Assembly: GCA_030512295.1 (NCBI GenBank)
Contig: JAULSR010000009.1
Coordinates: 930,001 to 994,000 of the forward strand
DNA: 64,000 bases
DNA from: Bombardia bombarda
Lineage: Eukaryota > Ascomycota > Sordariomycetes > Sordariales > Lasiosphaeriaceae
Direction: 5' to 3'
The notes beneath the pieces were generated by a model, which had not been told where the DNA came from, made no database searches, and saw only the letters and a program-made list of their open reading frames with translations. Positions 33,115-45,323 of this stretch are shown here, one piece after another. Position numbers and translations under genes: made by a program. Position 1 is the stretch's first letter; each line of letters opens with the position of its first letter.

Positions 33115-33744
33115 TCATTGCCTGGGTAAGTAGTCGGGGCAGCAGGTCTCCTCGTCATCTTCGCGATGCTTTCGCCTTAGCTGGCCGCATCCTCCCTCTG
33201 TAGGGGTTTTCCCGGTTCTCTGGCAAAGCTTTCGTCCCGTCCCCTCGAGTTGGATAGCTGTGGGCGTCCTGAAGGTGCCACCAAAACACCTCCGTTCTGT
33301 ATCGAATGGTAGAGAGCAGCCAAGGTGAGGACAAATAATACTTTCTTTCCCCTTCAGTCCCCGTACGTAATTTGTAAAGCATTCATTGACATGCTTTACC
33401 CAGCTGACCTGCTTTTTTTTGTACCCGCGGAGTCGGTGGGATGCTGGCAAAGTTGTCTTGTGGTAACAAGTCGCACACCGTCCATCATATGCGATAGCAT
33501 GGCGGAACCGGACAAAGTCGTACCGTAGTGGCACTTCTTGTCTTTCGATATGTGCTTGACAGTGGCTCTCCCAGTCTTCCTTGGAAGTTACCGGCGGGGT
33601 GACAGCGAAAATCTCCTCGATGGTTCTGTACCTCTTGAGTGCACCAGCGGCAAGGACTACTGCGAGCATGAACAGCATCGGCTGAACGACGAGAAGCTGG
33701 TCGGGTATATCTTCGTACAAGATGTGTGTTGGTCTAAGGTCCAT
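33115..33744 (-). pseudogene. C2H2-type zinc finger fragment, frameshifted
   Basis: The frame contains CATCYHKTTLPASHRLRGYKKKQ and SWVKHVNECFTNYVRG followed by ICPHLGCSLPFDTERRCF. The expected continuation WWHLQDAHSY, which would complete a C-x4-C...H-x4-H finger, lies in the next frame. Adding one base to the run of four T (plus strand A 33283-33286) joins them. The start at 33744 is not clear. Similar proteins are common hypothetical genes in Sordariomycetes and no function is known to me. Confidence 0.55.
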
Positions 33745-35142
33745 GGACTTGTCAGCATCAATCCGCCAGCTCGCGGTTGTGAATATTACCTTTGCGCAGG
33801 CTTATCATGCATTCCTTTAGCAAAAAGCTTGAGATATCGTAGATTATGGGGAGTTGCGTGAGGGTGGGTGCTTTTTTTATGAACCTGTCATTCACATCAA
33901 TCGCTTATCAAGACATCGATTTATTTTCAGGAGGTACTCAGTGATCCAAAACATCTCGTGGAACAGGATTATTGTCGACGGCATCGATATCGTCCGCATA
34001 CCCATTCTCCTCTGCAAACTTCCTTCTGTCTTCTGCTGACCTAACTCTCGGCATGTCGGCAAGTCCTGTATCTTGGTCTTGCGACAGCAAAGAGTTACAT
34101 AGCAGGAGGAAGTATTTTTTATTTTTTTTAGTCTAGTTGCTAGTAGGTAGCTGTTAATGGCAGCAGCTACAACGGGAGGGACAAAGAAGCGGGACAAAAG
34201 AGAAGCATACAATGAGACCGAGACGAATAAACGGACTGGTACTGTGCCCTGAGAGACCTGGAGCTGAAAGGAGCGCCTTCTGGACAATATACAATATATA
34301 GAAATACGGCGTGCAGCATGTGGTGGCAAAAAAGTGTACCTTCCTGTGTTGAACATCCGGGTCACCCAAAACAACTCCCTGCAGGGCACCGCCAACTGGA
34401 CTAAACCATTTTCGTGGGGCACCCTGTGCCTCCGCCTCCCTGTGCTCGCCCTGCTTAGCGCCAGCCCAACGCCTGTTAAGGCAGCGGGTCGTCTGCACCA
34501 CTGGGAGGGCAAGATTCGGGGAGCATTACAATCCTAATAATCCACTACATCATTTAGACCTCGTACAAGTCAGCACAAAAAGAACTACAATCACAGTCGC
34601 TGAGCACAGGTCCATAAGTTTTTAAAATGCTGGAATAAATGCCAGATAGTGATTCACTGTACAACAGCGTGTTCCATTCCGCTCCGTCAACGCCAAAGCA
34701 GCCGCCGTCCGGTGGTTTTCTGCCTTTTCCCAATTACCAGCCAGTCCCTATATCCTGTCCCCTTGTTCATACAATTCATTGAAAACGACCTCGTTTCGTA
34801 CCCATATAAGGCATACTTTGCTCCTTCCTGTCCCCATCTTTCCGCTTTGATACTACTTTTAGGATATAGCTCTCATTCATTGGTGTTGTTGTTGATGTCA
34901 TTTTCTTCAGGACACTTGGGCTTCCGAGTCTCGATGAGACGTTGACTTGATTGCGGGTTTGTAACCTCCGCTCTTCGACCTTCAGGACCCACAAAAGCGT
35001 AAGCAGAACCTCCTTTGATGGGAGCGGTGCTCCGTTCAAGAAGGCTGCTCGCCCGCTACGTTGCTGCCCTCGCTGCGCATTTCCATTAGCCGGCGCTGCC
35101 GAGTCATCGTCTTCTCTCGCTACCCGGTTGACCTCGGGTCCT
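33745..35142. other. 1.4-kb region 3' of hacA
   Basis: No separate gene called. The part 34776-35142 stays open in the frame that continues from unspliced hacA mRNA (see finding). The rest has only shadow frames. Confidence 0.4.
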
Positions 35143-36571
35143 TCAGTTGACACCAACCGCAAGGCCTCCATCGTCGCATCCATCAAGGGACGCGCCAGTA
35201 TGGGGCTGCAGGTAAGAATCTTCCGAAGAGACTTGAGTCTCAGGGTTAAAGAGGGACGAGTCTGCGACTGCGCAGCTGTTGGTTTGCTGCTGCGAGTGCT
35301 GCTCATTGCTGGACGAGATGGTGTTGAGATCGCCTGTGAGGAAGTCTTCGAAGTGGAAGTCGTCAAAGCCGTTGTTTTGCGTCTCGAAGCCGAAGAGTGC
35401 GGCGTCGTCACCAGGAATAGGATCGAGTTCAAAATCGCTGGAGTTGGGGGAAGAGAAAAGTTCGCTTTCAAGGACATAGCTGTCTGCATCAAGGGTCTCT
35501 GAGAGATCGAAAGAACCATTGATGTGGACATCGCCAGTAGGAATTGAAGTGGGAAGAGCAGAGATAGCGCTGGGTGCAACCGGTTCTGCGATGTTGCCAA
35601 CCACGCCGAGGGTGGAGCCTCCGCCGACCGACACTGCAGGTCTTCGCACAACATTACAGCAGAATGTTGTGTCGCGTCGGGGGAGGCTTTCACGGTGGTA
35701 GTGGTGGGCATATCGGCACGAGGGGTTGCGGGTGCCGCGCTCTCGTCATGCTCGTCATCTTCCGAGTCGTAGTCGTCCTCTCCGGCGACAGGTGACAGGC
35801 TCGGAGACAGAGATGCAGGGTTAACTGTGTCGTTTGATGGGGTGAAGAGTCGCTGTAGATACTGAGAGTGGACTGGGGATTTGTGACCATCCTGGGAGCT
35901 GAAGAGCTCTTGTGAGAAAGTGACGGGTGAAGGACGGAGACCGTCGAATGAAGATGAAGCGACTGCGCTCGGGTTGCCTTGAACTCTCCGAAGCTCGTTG
36001 AGCAATGCGTCGTTTTGCTGACGCACACGCTCGAGCTCTTCCTCGAGCAACTTGTTGCGCTTCTCCAGACCCTCGACCTCTTGGCGCTTGCGCTCCCTTG
36101 ATGACTGAGCAGCCCGGCGGTTGCGGAGAACGCGCTCGACACGGCGCTGCTCCTTCTCATCTTCAGTCTTGGCGCGTTTTCTGCTGATTGTCAGTGACGG
36201 TTGTACAAAAAACGCATGCATACGTGCTGCTGTGTAACATACCTCGGAGGAAGGTTTGTCTTTGGCTCTGGCAGGACTTGGCCCCACGACTTTCTCTTCT
36301 TGGTCGGCTTCTTCTCGCCGGCGGCCGAGGTGGGGGTGCCGGGAGTCTCAGGCACGGCCGACAGGCGGGAGAGCATGGCGACATCGCTGTCGTCGACGAA
36401 CGACTTGGGTGTCATGATATCGAGAGGGCTCATTGTGGATGATGTCTGGTGGTCGGAATCGCCGAAGAGGGAGGGGTACATCTCGCCGGGTGTCGAGAGC
36501 AGGGACTCGGTTGGTGAGTTCTCGAACTTGAGGTTGGCAGGCGTTGTGGTGTTGGCAGTCCAGGAATCCAT
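35143..36571 (-). CDS. hacA: HacA/Hac1 bZIP regulator of the unfolded protein response
   Basis: Exon 1 36571-36243 starts MDSWTANTTTPANLKFENSP. A conventional 62-nt intron joins LPPR to KRAKTEDEKEQRRVERVLRNRRAAQSSRERKRQEVEGLEKRNKLLEEELERV, given here in parts: basic region RVLRNRRAAQSSRERKR then a leucine zipper. The frame then carries VMLCEDLQC and, at a CTGCAG around 35634-35639, must switch frame to reach the HacA-type C-terminus (FELDPIPGDDAALFGFE; FDDFHFEDFLTGD) ending at 35143. Removal of 20 nt (about 35636-35617) does this and gives 448 residues. In fungi Ire1 cleaves this intron under ER stress and tRNA ligase seals it, so the spliced factor activates chaperone and secretion genes. 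An in-frame ATG also exists upstream in the long leader. Confidence 0.93.
35617..35636 (-). other. Predicted Ire1-spliced (unconventional) intron of hacA
   Basis: The 5' border CTG'CAGT fits the CNG'CNGN cleavage consensus. The frame demands removal of 3n+2 bases; 20 is the size known for hacA/hac1 of filamentous fungi. The 3' border is not resolved: cutting three bases further on both sides is equally possible by frame. Confidence 0.65.
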
Positions 36572-37357
36572 CTTGGAATTCCGTTGCACCACGAAAGAGG
36601 AGGTCTTGAAGTGCTGCGTTGTTTGTTGTCGTCGATGACGATGTGGATACAATGTCTCGTTGGATTGTCGTCTTGTCGGGATAGAAGCGACAAGAGCGGA
36701 GATAGAGCTATCGGCAGACTGGAGGGGTGGGCTGACAGGTATTGAGGCGCCGTCCTCGTTCCTTAATACCAATACGTCAGGTGCAGGGAAGTGGTGGGTT
36801 ACGGTAAGTGCATAGCGAGAGACGGGTGCGTTAGTGACTCAAAAAGAGCTGTCCACGTAACCGGTAGTAGCTGTGAGTCAAAGGTGGCCAGGCTTGATGT
36901 TGGTTGGCTGTGCTGGAGCGAAAAGGACAGTGTTCTTCTTTGCGCGCAGGGGATGGTCTGGGAGGGAAACGAGTCAGATGGGTGGGAGGACAGGCCGCTT
37001 TTATCTTTTGGACACGTATTCTCAAAAGGGGCTCCTGCCTCAGGCCAGAGCACTATTTCCTTGGTCCCGAGTCCCCAGCAGGGCCGATGAAGCGTTGTGA
37101 TTGGCGGACCTGGCGAACGGCCCGGAAGGAAGCGTCATACAAATTGCGACACCCCAAATGCCAAACAAGGGCAAGCCTCGCAGGTCCCAGAGTGGGAAAG
37201 TGGATCGAATGCCAGGGGCGCACCAGACTAAAACCGCCAAACCGAGACCTACTCCCTCGATTTCTCGAACCATCGGTCCGCCTTGGGGATCCACAATCCA
37301 CCCTCCCACCCTCCCACGGAGGCAGCAGGAAAAGGGAGGAGGGGGCACCAAAGAGGC

Positions 37358-37382
37358 GGGGGGGGGGGGGGGGGAGGGGGGG
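37358..37382. repeat. G17-A-G7 tract
   Basis: A run of 17 G, one A and seven G on the plus strand, a potential G-quadruplex, about 800 bp upstream of the hacA start codon. Confidence 0.85.
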
Positions 37383-39708
37383 CCGATAACCACTATGGGA
37401 TGGATCAAACAGGTAGCCAAGGTACGCCCAGTCCACTGAGAGGTCTCGAATTCATCACGGTGGTGGGCTGTGCTGAATGCTGATGCCTGTGGGTGGGTGC
37501 TGACTGCTGAGTACGAAAGACAAGCGTACTCGTGCCTGCCTCGTACGCTCTAGGTGGGCACAGTGGGCTCTAAACTTAGCTCAAGGTACGAGAATTCAGG
37601 AGGTCAAAGATCGCCGCACACTTGCACACGCCAGTCGAGCACCAAAAAAGGATGAACGACATTCCACATTCCACACGCATGCTTTTTGTCTGATGAGCGC
37701 TCCGACCTATCCGCTGACTCGAATAAAGTTCAGATGGGACATTCGAGGCGCGTATTGCTCTCTCCTCGGCAAGAAGGCGGCAGAAGCAACCCGACCAAAG
37801 ATGGAAGGAATGGCAGTTGGCTGCCAAGAATTACCTTCTTTCTTGGGCAGGCCATTGGTAAGCTCGACATGGCGTCGGTTCTTTAAAACTCTATCTACCT
37901 AAAAGTCTGGATACTGTATACATAAAGAGAGGTCGAGTGACAAAAAAGATTCTGCATCAATATCGCGTTTCCCCCCGAAGCCTCATTTAGACGACTTATT
38001 GGGGTCCCATATGGGCTCCATCAGCTTCCGGCGCAATCTCCATCTAACCTTGCGGGTCAGAGAGAAGGGGCAGATCCGAGTCTGCCAGCCTCCGTCTTTG
38101 CCCTTTGGACAATGCCGCGCCCGAGCAATCTATCGGAGCGAAAGAAAGCATTGAGGACTTGGAGGTATGGAAGCACATGGCAAGACGCATCGCTACCTTG
38201 GTCGTTGCAATTGGAAGTTGGCACATGATTTAGCCTGAACTACCCCAGATTGTGTCGATATGGGTGGGTGGCAGGCAGCTGCTAGCCGGATTGCGGAGGA
38301 GCCTCTCGATCCGTTATCACAACCAGGAATCTTGCTTTCACTCTTTTTTTTCTTGTTCTGTCCTGCAGGTGTCATGTGCATGCAATATTGTGCTAAGTTA
38401 ATCTGAACCTGGGATACCATTTTCTTTCTACGTACAGTACTGTGGACCACAGTACAGAGTACTAACATGATGAATGAATAGCCTGTGATTCACGGAACAC
38501 AGCGTATTTCCTTTTTAGCGCCCTGTCAATCTCCCAATCTCTCCATCTCGGCCGAATTGATGCTCTTGCGTAACAAAGCTTCGGCATTGTCAATCAGGGT
38601 CCTCCTCCTCCTCCTCAACGGGGTCTAGGCTCTGATTCACAGCTAGTCTCATCTCGTGGTCGTAATAGGCATTCGCGTACGGATCAAGGTAACCGGCTCG
38701 ACACCCTAGAACAGGGAAGAGTTGCTGATAAGCTGGGCTGACTACGGATACTTAGCGATTATCACGATTACACATGCTGAGAGATTGGCATGACATTTCA
38801 TGTCCTGATGAGTAACAAGTCAAGTTCGTTAGACTAGACGAGTGATATGATGCCGACTTGCAGGTCTCTGCATTACCTAGGCAGCAGAAACCTGCGTTTC
38901 TGCAAGTGTCAACGGTGCAGGTCAATGAATGGGATGGAATACAAAGGGGCAGGTCGCTAATGTTGCCGTTGGAGAAGCGGTTACGGAAAGCGAAAAAGCA
39001 CATGCTGTTCTACACAGTACACTACAGACGGATACACTAGCGCGGGCGTGGCGTTTGTGTACAGCAACTTCGTACCTGCCTGCCGCCCTCCGCAATCCGC
39101 CAACAAGTCAGACGAACCTCCCTTTGTCGGACAAGCTTCAAATTCTCTCCCTTCCAATCATTCACATCGCGGACCGGCCGGCCTGGTGGATACGTTGTAT
39201 ACGCCTGCCACCAACGTCTTTGGCATTCCTCATTCCTTCCAGAAGGATGCCCGGTGCTGTCTGTCTGCAGCAGCGGTAGCAGCAGCAGCAGCAGCAGCGC
39301 AACCCAGCCTTTCTCCATGCTTTTAGTTTGCCATGCATGCGACATCATACATTAATAAACTTATGCCTAACGGGCAAGAAATGCTCTCTGCCGAGATAGT
39401 ATTCGGTAAAATACAATTGGGTGACACTATCTGGAATCCAGACATGCCCGATAATTATCGAATGGTTACTACTACTATCTAGGTGAAACTGTCTCTGACA
39501 TCTATCGGCGTCGACCTTTGGTATTCGTATCAGTCAACAATCTGATAGCGTTACGCAGGTGGTGAGATATCGAATCTCAGCCCTGACGGCGGCACTCACT
39601 CGGGCGGTCGCTGACCTCAGCCATCCGGGTGCATGGCGCTAATTATCACACCATCCGTCCATTGTGGAACAAACACGCGAACAAGTCCGCCGCCGCGTTG
39701 CGAGAATC

Positions 39709-39757
39709 TTGATGTGAATCTTGATGTGAATCTTGATGTGAATCTTGATGTGAATAA
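39709..39757. repeat. 12-bp tandem repeat (CTTGATGTGAAT)
   Basis: Four consecutive copies of CTTGATGTGAAT. Confidence 0.85.
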
Positions 39758-41110
39758 CCTACCGACCAACAAAGTCTTGTTGGAGCAGCACAAAACCTCT
39801 TGATTCTCTTCGTCTGACTGAGCCCCCCACTATCCCCTGTTCCTCGGCTTGGCCATCGAGAAAGAGACGGTGTGGTTGATGATTAAGGTCCATATTCTAG
39901 TGTACTGCTCACATGGTAATCATTACAGCAGCACACGGAAATGAAAGTTGCAGGCCTCAGAGATGGAGCCTCAGAGATGGATCTCCAGATTAAAGCAAAG
40001 TTATTGACATCCGGCAGCAGCAGGGTGGCCACGAGGAGGGGTTGATGGGGATCTCACATCTGAGTGAGGATCATGCCCATCTGTTAGTGCAATATGAAAA
40101 AGTCAATAGAAATCACGCCATTGACCATACACCCTTAACATTACCGCACGTGCAGTTCCTTCGCCTTTGCAATCACCACCACCATCCCACTATTCATACA
40201 TCTGGGAAGGATGGTATACCTGATCGGCAGACGGGCCCCGTCCTCGCCTTGGTCCGAGACTGCACTAGGAGGGAAATAGAAAAACATACCGTGCCACCAA
40301 TATGCAGCAATTGGTATTTTCGCCCAGTTCCCAACGACAGGAACGAGAGAAGGGAATGTCACCACTTGCCATCCACATCGTCGAACGAATTCATTCCTTG
40401 AATAGAGGTAGGTTTGCATCACACAATGCGCTCGCTCCACGGTAGTATACCTGACCTACCCAGGTGTTGTTTCTCGAAGCCGCCCAGACATGATCGTGTC
40501 CCCAAATGGGCAGGACGAGGCTTGACCGAGCCATATTTGAGGTACCTCGATTGTTAATTTCTAGACTTGCCAGACCTGTTGCGGGATTTCCCTCGTTCTC
40601 TTCTCGGAAAGGAAGGACCCAAAGCGGCGTTCACTGATCGAGAAGGCCCCAGCTCGCCCACAGCTAGAGATCAATCGATCAATCGATCAAACGATCAATC
40701 GAAATCGAGACACAGGAAATAAGGAAGGCGTGCCCGTCCGTCCATCCAACTGTCGTCGCAGCCGTGTGGGTTTCGGCTCTCTCAAAGTGTTTCGCCGCCA
40801 CCCCCTGGTCTGTGTCCCATAAGGTATGGTCGGTCTTTCTCACTGTCGCTCCTTCCTTCCTCCTTCTCCCCCCTCCGCCTCCCCGCACAGATGTCGCACG
40901 ATCAGGAAAGAGCCTCCTGAAGGCGGGTGCTACGGGAAGCCAAGTCCCAAGTCCCCAAAGCTCCCCTCACTCACTCGTCCTTCATCCTCCACTCCACCTC
41001 CACCTCCTCCCCTCCCCCTCATCGACCCTACCAAGAATGATGGCACCGGCATCGACAATCCGTGCTTTCTAGTTCAGGGTGAGCGACCACTTCACCAGGA
41101 TACTCTCCAC

Positions 41111-41111
<1 letters not shown>

Positions 41112-41142
<31 letters not shown>
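41112..41142. repeat. A31 homopolymer
   Basis: Thirty-one A on the plus strand, in intergenic DNA. Confidence 0.9.
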
Positions 41143-41143
<1 letters not shown>

Positions 41144-42145
41144 ATCCCGATTCGCCCCAAGCGCGCCGCGCCCGCACGCTCGCCGCGTGCTGTGGAGATG
41201 TGAACCGACAATCTGGGGAGAATGGGAAAGGGCAGTGACGGAACGACGGGATGTTCATGGTCGTTGCGACACTACCCTCCCGCCCTCCTCATTTCTTGAC
41301 ATCGTCTCTTCCAGTCACTCTCTAGCCTCCTCCCTTTCCCCCCCTCTTAGACTCGCTCCGTGTGTGTGATTGATGTGTGTGTGTGATGTTGTGTTCGGCT
41401 TCAAATTGTGCAGGTAACCCAGAAGTCTGGGTTGATGTGATTTTGTCAAGCGGCATGCCACATTCGAAAGACACCAATTTATTCCAGAGGCCGATCACAC
41501 ACCCCATACACACATACACACACACACGCACACACACATGGATGATGATGTGCTATGGTTGACAGGCGGAGGAACAATTAGCCTGGTCCTAGTCGGTCGG
41601 CCCAGGGATCTGAGCTGCGGCTCAGCCTTCCGAATCAGCAGATATAGTGGAGGATATGATGCCGCCGCGTCGAAGTCTAAGCACAGCTTGGATGCCGGAC
41701 GGAGCCAGCTGGATTGATATTGCATGAATTTGACCATGTTTCCCCTCCAAAGACAGAGATGAAGAGTCATCTGTTGTTGGTCGGGCTCTGAGGCTCAGTG
41801 TTTGTATTTAACTCTCCTCCTCCGTGTGGCTATTTTTTTTTTGTATACGTACGCGGCCTGAGCCTCCTTCTGTTCTCTTGTGAGGAATCCAGCACTGCCA
41901 TCACTCCTAGAGTCACTTCCAGAATTACTCTCAGAATAATCCCTTTTTATGTTGTATCCTTTCCCTAACACCTTCACCAATGAACCCAAAGTTTTTGCCC
42001 AATGCCGCCCGAAATGCCCCTTTCCTTCCACAAACATGATCTATGAGACTGTGCCGCCTGGCAATTATATGCCTTTTTGCTCTGACAGGGTAGGGCGGCC
42101 ATCCTCAAAGGAAGGAAGCGAAACACCGTGGAACTGTCTTCCTTT

Positions 42146-42843
42146 TTAGAGGATAGGGATAGGGTCCCAGTTTCCCCACTGACCCCTCACGACACCCTCG
42201 ATGTCGTTCGTCACCCAGCCGCCGTAGTAGTCGCCCGGCTGCGGGCGGGCTGTCTCGCCGTCGACATAGCATTCCCAGGGACCTACATAGAAGGCGAGGT
42301 AGCCCTTGATGCACTCGTAACCCTTTTGCGGTTCGTTGTATGACCAGATCCGGTCGGAGACGGTGTCGGCAGCTGAGATGGGGCTCATCAAGGAGTAGTA
42401 GGTCGCGCTGCCCTTCCACTCGCAAAACGTCGAACGAGGCGTGGTGGACAGCGGCATGCGCACCTGAGAGGCGGGGATGTAGTAGGCTAGAGAGGGCAGA
42501 AGAAGCTGCGCGTCAGCAAACTGCTGAAGGAAAAGCTCCTAGCTTATTTTGAGAGAAAATTGAGAGGGTAGTGAGGGGCAAGGGTGTCGTTTCGCCGAGG
42601 CTAGACAAGACAGGCCCAGGGGGGCAGGAGAAAAAAAAAAGAAAAGAGAGGCTTGTATGGAGAATACGCACTTGGAGGATGATGGGTCTCTAGGACCCAG
42701 TAGGCGTCGCCGGGAGCGACATCAGCAATGAGCTGGCCATGCCACTTAATGATTATGCGGCGATTCGCCCTCTCCGCCACTGGAGGGCACGGGAAGCTCT
42801 GCACGTTATACTTCTGCACACTAGACATGTTGAAGCCGTTCAT
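42146..42843 (-). CDS. DUF427 domain protein
   Basis: Exon 1 42843-42672, a 185-nt intron (GTGCGT...TCTAG), exon 2 42486-42146; 170 residues. The join gives ETHHPPTYYIPASQVRM. The DUF427 pattern is clear: IIIKWHGQLIADV, AYWVLETHHPPTYYIP, STFCEWKGSATYYSL, DRIWSYNEP, then GYLAFYVGPWECYVDGE and a C-terminal GGWVTNDIEGVVRG. The family is a small beta-fold domain of unknown function in bacteria and fungi. A second ATG at 42828 (MSSVQKYNVQSFP) has the better Kozak context (A at -3) and matches where related proteins begin, so the true start may be there. Confidence 0.85.
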
Positions 42844-43611
42844 AGGATCCCGGGTGGAGACACACGCGACGCACGTACGCCAGGTAGCTTTGAGAGTTCA
42901 GAGTTGAGGAGCGTCAGAAGACAGAAAAAAATACCGAAGTGTAGCAAAAAACCTTCGTCAAAGACAAACAAACCACCAGCCCGAAAGATTTCATAAGAAT
43001 CATTGATTCTACGACGGGACTGCCGTGTGGCTTGAGCGCGCAAACACGCACCAAAAAGTTTGCCCATTCCGCGCTAGTCCGCGCTTCCTGCCATTTTTTA
43101 GAGGCTTCGACCGGGGCTTCGCCAACCACAAGTCTGCGTCATTACGCCTGCGTAGTGGGGTGAGCCAGGGTGGCGATGCATTTGGCCCCACAGATGTGAC
43201 GGACAGCCAGTCAGGAGCGCGTATTCAAGCCATTTGCCCTCTCCCAGCGCAAGGGCAGCAGTCGGCCAACTGCGGAAAGGACAGCCGTGCGGCAGCTGTC
43301 CACAGCGGGGGGAGCAGCGTCCCCAGGCCCCCTATTCTAGGTCCCTTGGCCAGGTGCATCCCATCGGCTGCTGGTTCATCGATCTCAGGCTGCCATCCAA
43401 CGCAGGTTGAGTTGACTCCTCTCCCATCCTTTCCCAGCGCCATCTTAGTTATTGCTAACCGCGCCGACAAACGTTCATCCATTTCTCCATCCGCCGAGTC
43501 GAATACCCATCGCATACCTACCGACCTCCGAAGCGTTCTACTGGCCGCTGCCCCTCTTTTACCAACCTAGACACCGACAGCAAACACCGACAGCAAACAC
43601 CGACAGCAACA
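42844..43611. other. Divergent intergenic region
   Basis: About 770 bp between two divergent genes, likely carrying both promoters. No gene recognised. CAACAATGG before the downstream gene follows three copies of ACCGACAGCAA. Confidence 0.45.
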
Positions 43612-44437
43612 ATGGCGAACCGACAGCTTGCGAGGGATATGCAGACCGAGTTTCAGGCACGGGTACGGCTTCCCCAATTCTAGATGCAGAGCGCATATAC
43701 GACAAACATGATGTGAGCAATGAAAGGCTGACGTAGCTTGCCCGCCCAACAAACAGTTCAACGCCAAGCAAGCCCGCCGAGAATCGCAAAAGGCCGCGAA
43801 GCAGGACAATGAGCTGAAGAAGCAGATCCAGAACGTAAGTCACCCATTCCACTACTACCCATGACAAACATCCCCCCCCCCCCCCCCTATCTAAGAACCC
43901 GACTAACACCTACCCCCCCCCCCCCCCCATCACCAGCTCCTCAAAAAAGGCGAAACCGCCCAAGCGGCCCAAAAAGCCCGCATGCTGCTCGCCAAACAAG
44001 CCATCGCCGCGCAAATGGACCAGGCCGCCGACATGGCCGAGCTGTCGGTCGCGCAGATCCAGGCCAACAACGCCATGAACCGCATGACGGCCATGATGGC
44101 ACAGTCGAGCCGCACCATGGGCCGGGCCCAGCGCAACGTCAACCCGGAAAAAACGCTCATGACGCTCGAGCAGTTCAAGGCGCAGAACGAGGAGTACGCC
44201 ATGAGCAACGGCATCTACCAGGACGCCATGACGACGAGCACGAGCGTGCAGGTCAGCGACGACGCGGTGCACGAGCTGCTCGGCAAGCTGGCCGACGACG
44301 CGGGCGTCGAGCTCAGCCAGGAGCTGAGCACGGCGAGCACGAGCAAGGTCGATCCGGTGAAGGAGGTACAGGCGAATGAGCCGACGGCGGAGGAGGAGGA
44401 TGCGTTGCAGCAGCGGTTGAGGGCGTTGAGGGCTTAG
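43612..44437 (+). CDS. ESCRT-III subunit, CHMP1/Did2-like
   Basis: Three exons: 43612-43662, 43757-43834, 43937-44437; 209 residues, all introns in phase 0. It has the Snf7-family layout: a basic helical N-terminus (FNAKQARRESQKAAKQDNELKKQIQ), long helices (ARMLLAKQAIAAQMDQAADMAEL; TAMMAQSSRTMGRAQRNVN; EQFKAQNEEYAMSNGIYQDAM), an acidic region, and a C-terminal MIM1 motif ED-A-L-QQ-RL-RA-L-R that fits (D/E)xxLxxRLxxL(K/R) and binds the Vps4 MIT domain. Such proteins build or disassemble ESCRT-III filaments on endosomes. Did2/Vps46 is the best guess from the C-terminus; another class of ESCRT-III is possible. Confidence 0.8.
43872..43928 (+). repeat. Two C16 tracts inside intron 2
   Basis: The 102-nt second intron carries 16 C at 43872-43887, a branch-like GACTAAC at about 43901, then 16 C at 43913-43928 just before ATCACCAG. 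Confidence 0.9.
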
Positions 44438-45273
44438 GCGACAGGGGCTGAAGGCTTTCTGTTCTCTTTCCGTTCTTTTTTTTTTTTTTTTAAGTTTCTG
44501 CCAAGATGGGTTGGGTCGGGTCGGGTCGGGTCCTTGATTTCTTTCTAGGGTGAGCTGCGAGATCAGCCAGTAGTGTCACAGTTCATGTCTTGCGCTTGTT
44601 TGACACACGGACCAATGCATGCACAAAAGCCATGGTTGGATAAGTGGCAGGAGCTGTACGAAGGTGGAGGGGGTGAAATTGTTTACACCTGCCCTTGGCT
44701 GATGATCCAATTTCCGGGACGGGCTAGATGTTTTCGAGGGTTTTGGCGTTTTTGGACAGCATCGGTTGGGTTCTTCTTTTTCTTTTATTTCTCATAATCA
44801 AGGACCGACTATAGTCGGAATGGGAAGCTGGTTGCATATCTACGCTGCTGCTATATACGTATGGTATCTCTTTCTCCTGATATCGTCTAGTTGTGTCATT
44901 AAGGTCAACAATGTTGGTGATGTATTTCTAATAACTAGTTGTGAAAGATCCAAGTTTAAAATTGATTGGTGTGCATGTATTAAGATAGATTAGTAGGTAG
45001 GATTATAACCTACAACAAATAATAGTCACAGCACTAATCTCTGGCAATTCAATACGTGTGCAATCGCTACTTCAATGGATAAACGATAGGCTACACAAAA
45101 CTTCTGCTTTTCTTTACCGTACCGTACCGACCATGGTCAGCAAGGTAAATGCATCTCTGATCATGATTTCCATCCCCATCTAAAAGGGTCCATCCAACGA
45201 CCAAAACATCTCGCTGCTTTTTTACCATATCCGTCCGCTGCCTCATCCCAGTAAACAATAGAAAAACACAAGA

Positions 45274-45314
<41 letters not shown>

Positions 45315-45323
45315 CCCACCCGC
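44438..45323. other. Convergent intergenic region
   Basis: 3' flanks of the ESCRT-III and SKI2 genes. It includes a GGGTC repeat (about 44512-44531) and an A34 tract at 45277-45310 just beyond the SKI2 stop codon. No gene seen. Confidence 0.5.
45277..45310. repeat. A34 homopolymer 3' of SKI2
   Basis: Thirty-four A on the plus strand, reading as T34 in the SKI2 direction, about 14 bp after the stop codon. Confidence 0.9.

Larger units (their letters stand above)
36572..42145. other. 5.5-kb gene-poor region
   Basis: It begins with the hacA leader and promoter. No protein family, tRNA or splice-supported gene was recognised. It is marked by low-complexity DNA: G17 then G7 at 37358-37382, a 12-bp tandem repeat near 39709, ATCAATCG repeats near 40675, an A31 tract at 41112, and TG/CA microsatellites at 41360-41395 and 41505-41540. 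Frames such as 38929-39279 and 40764-41203 look non-coding by composition. A non-coding transcript cannot be excluded. Confidence 0.4.
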
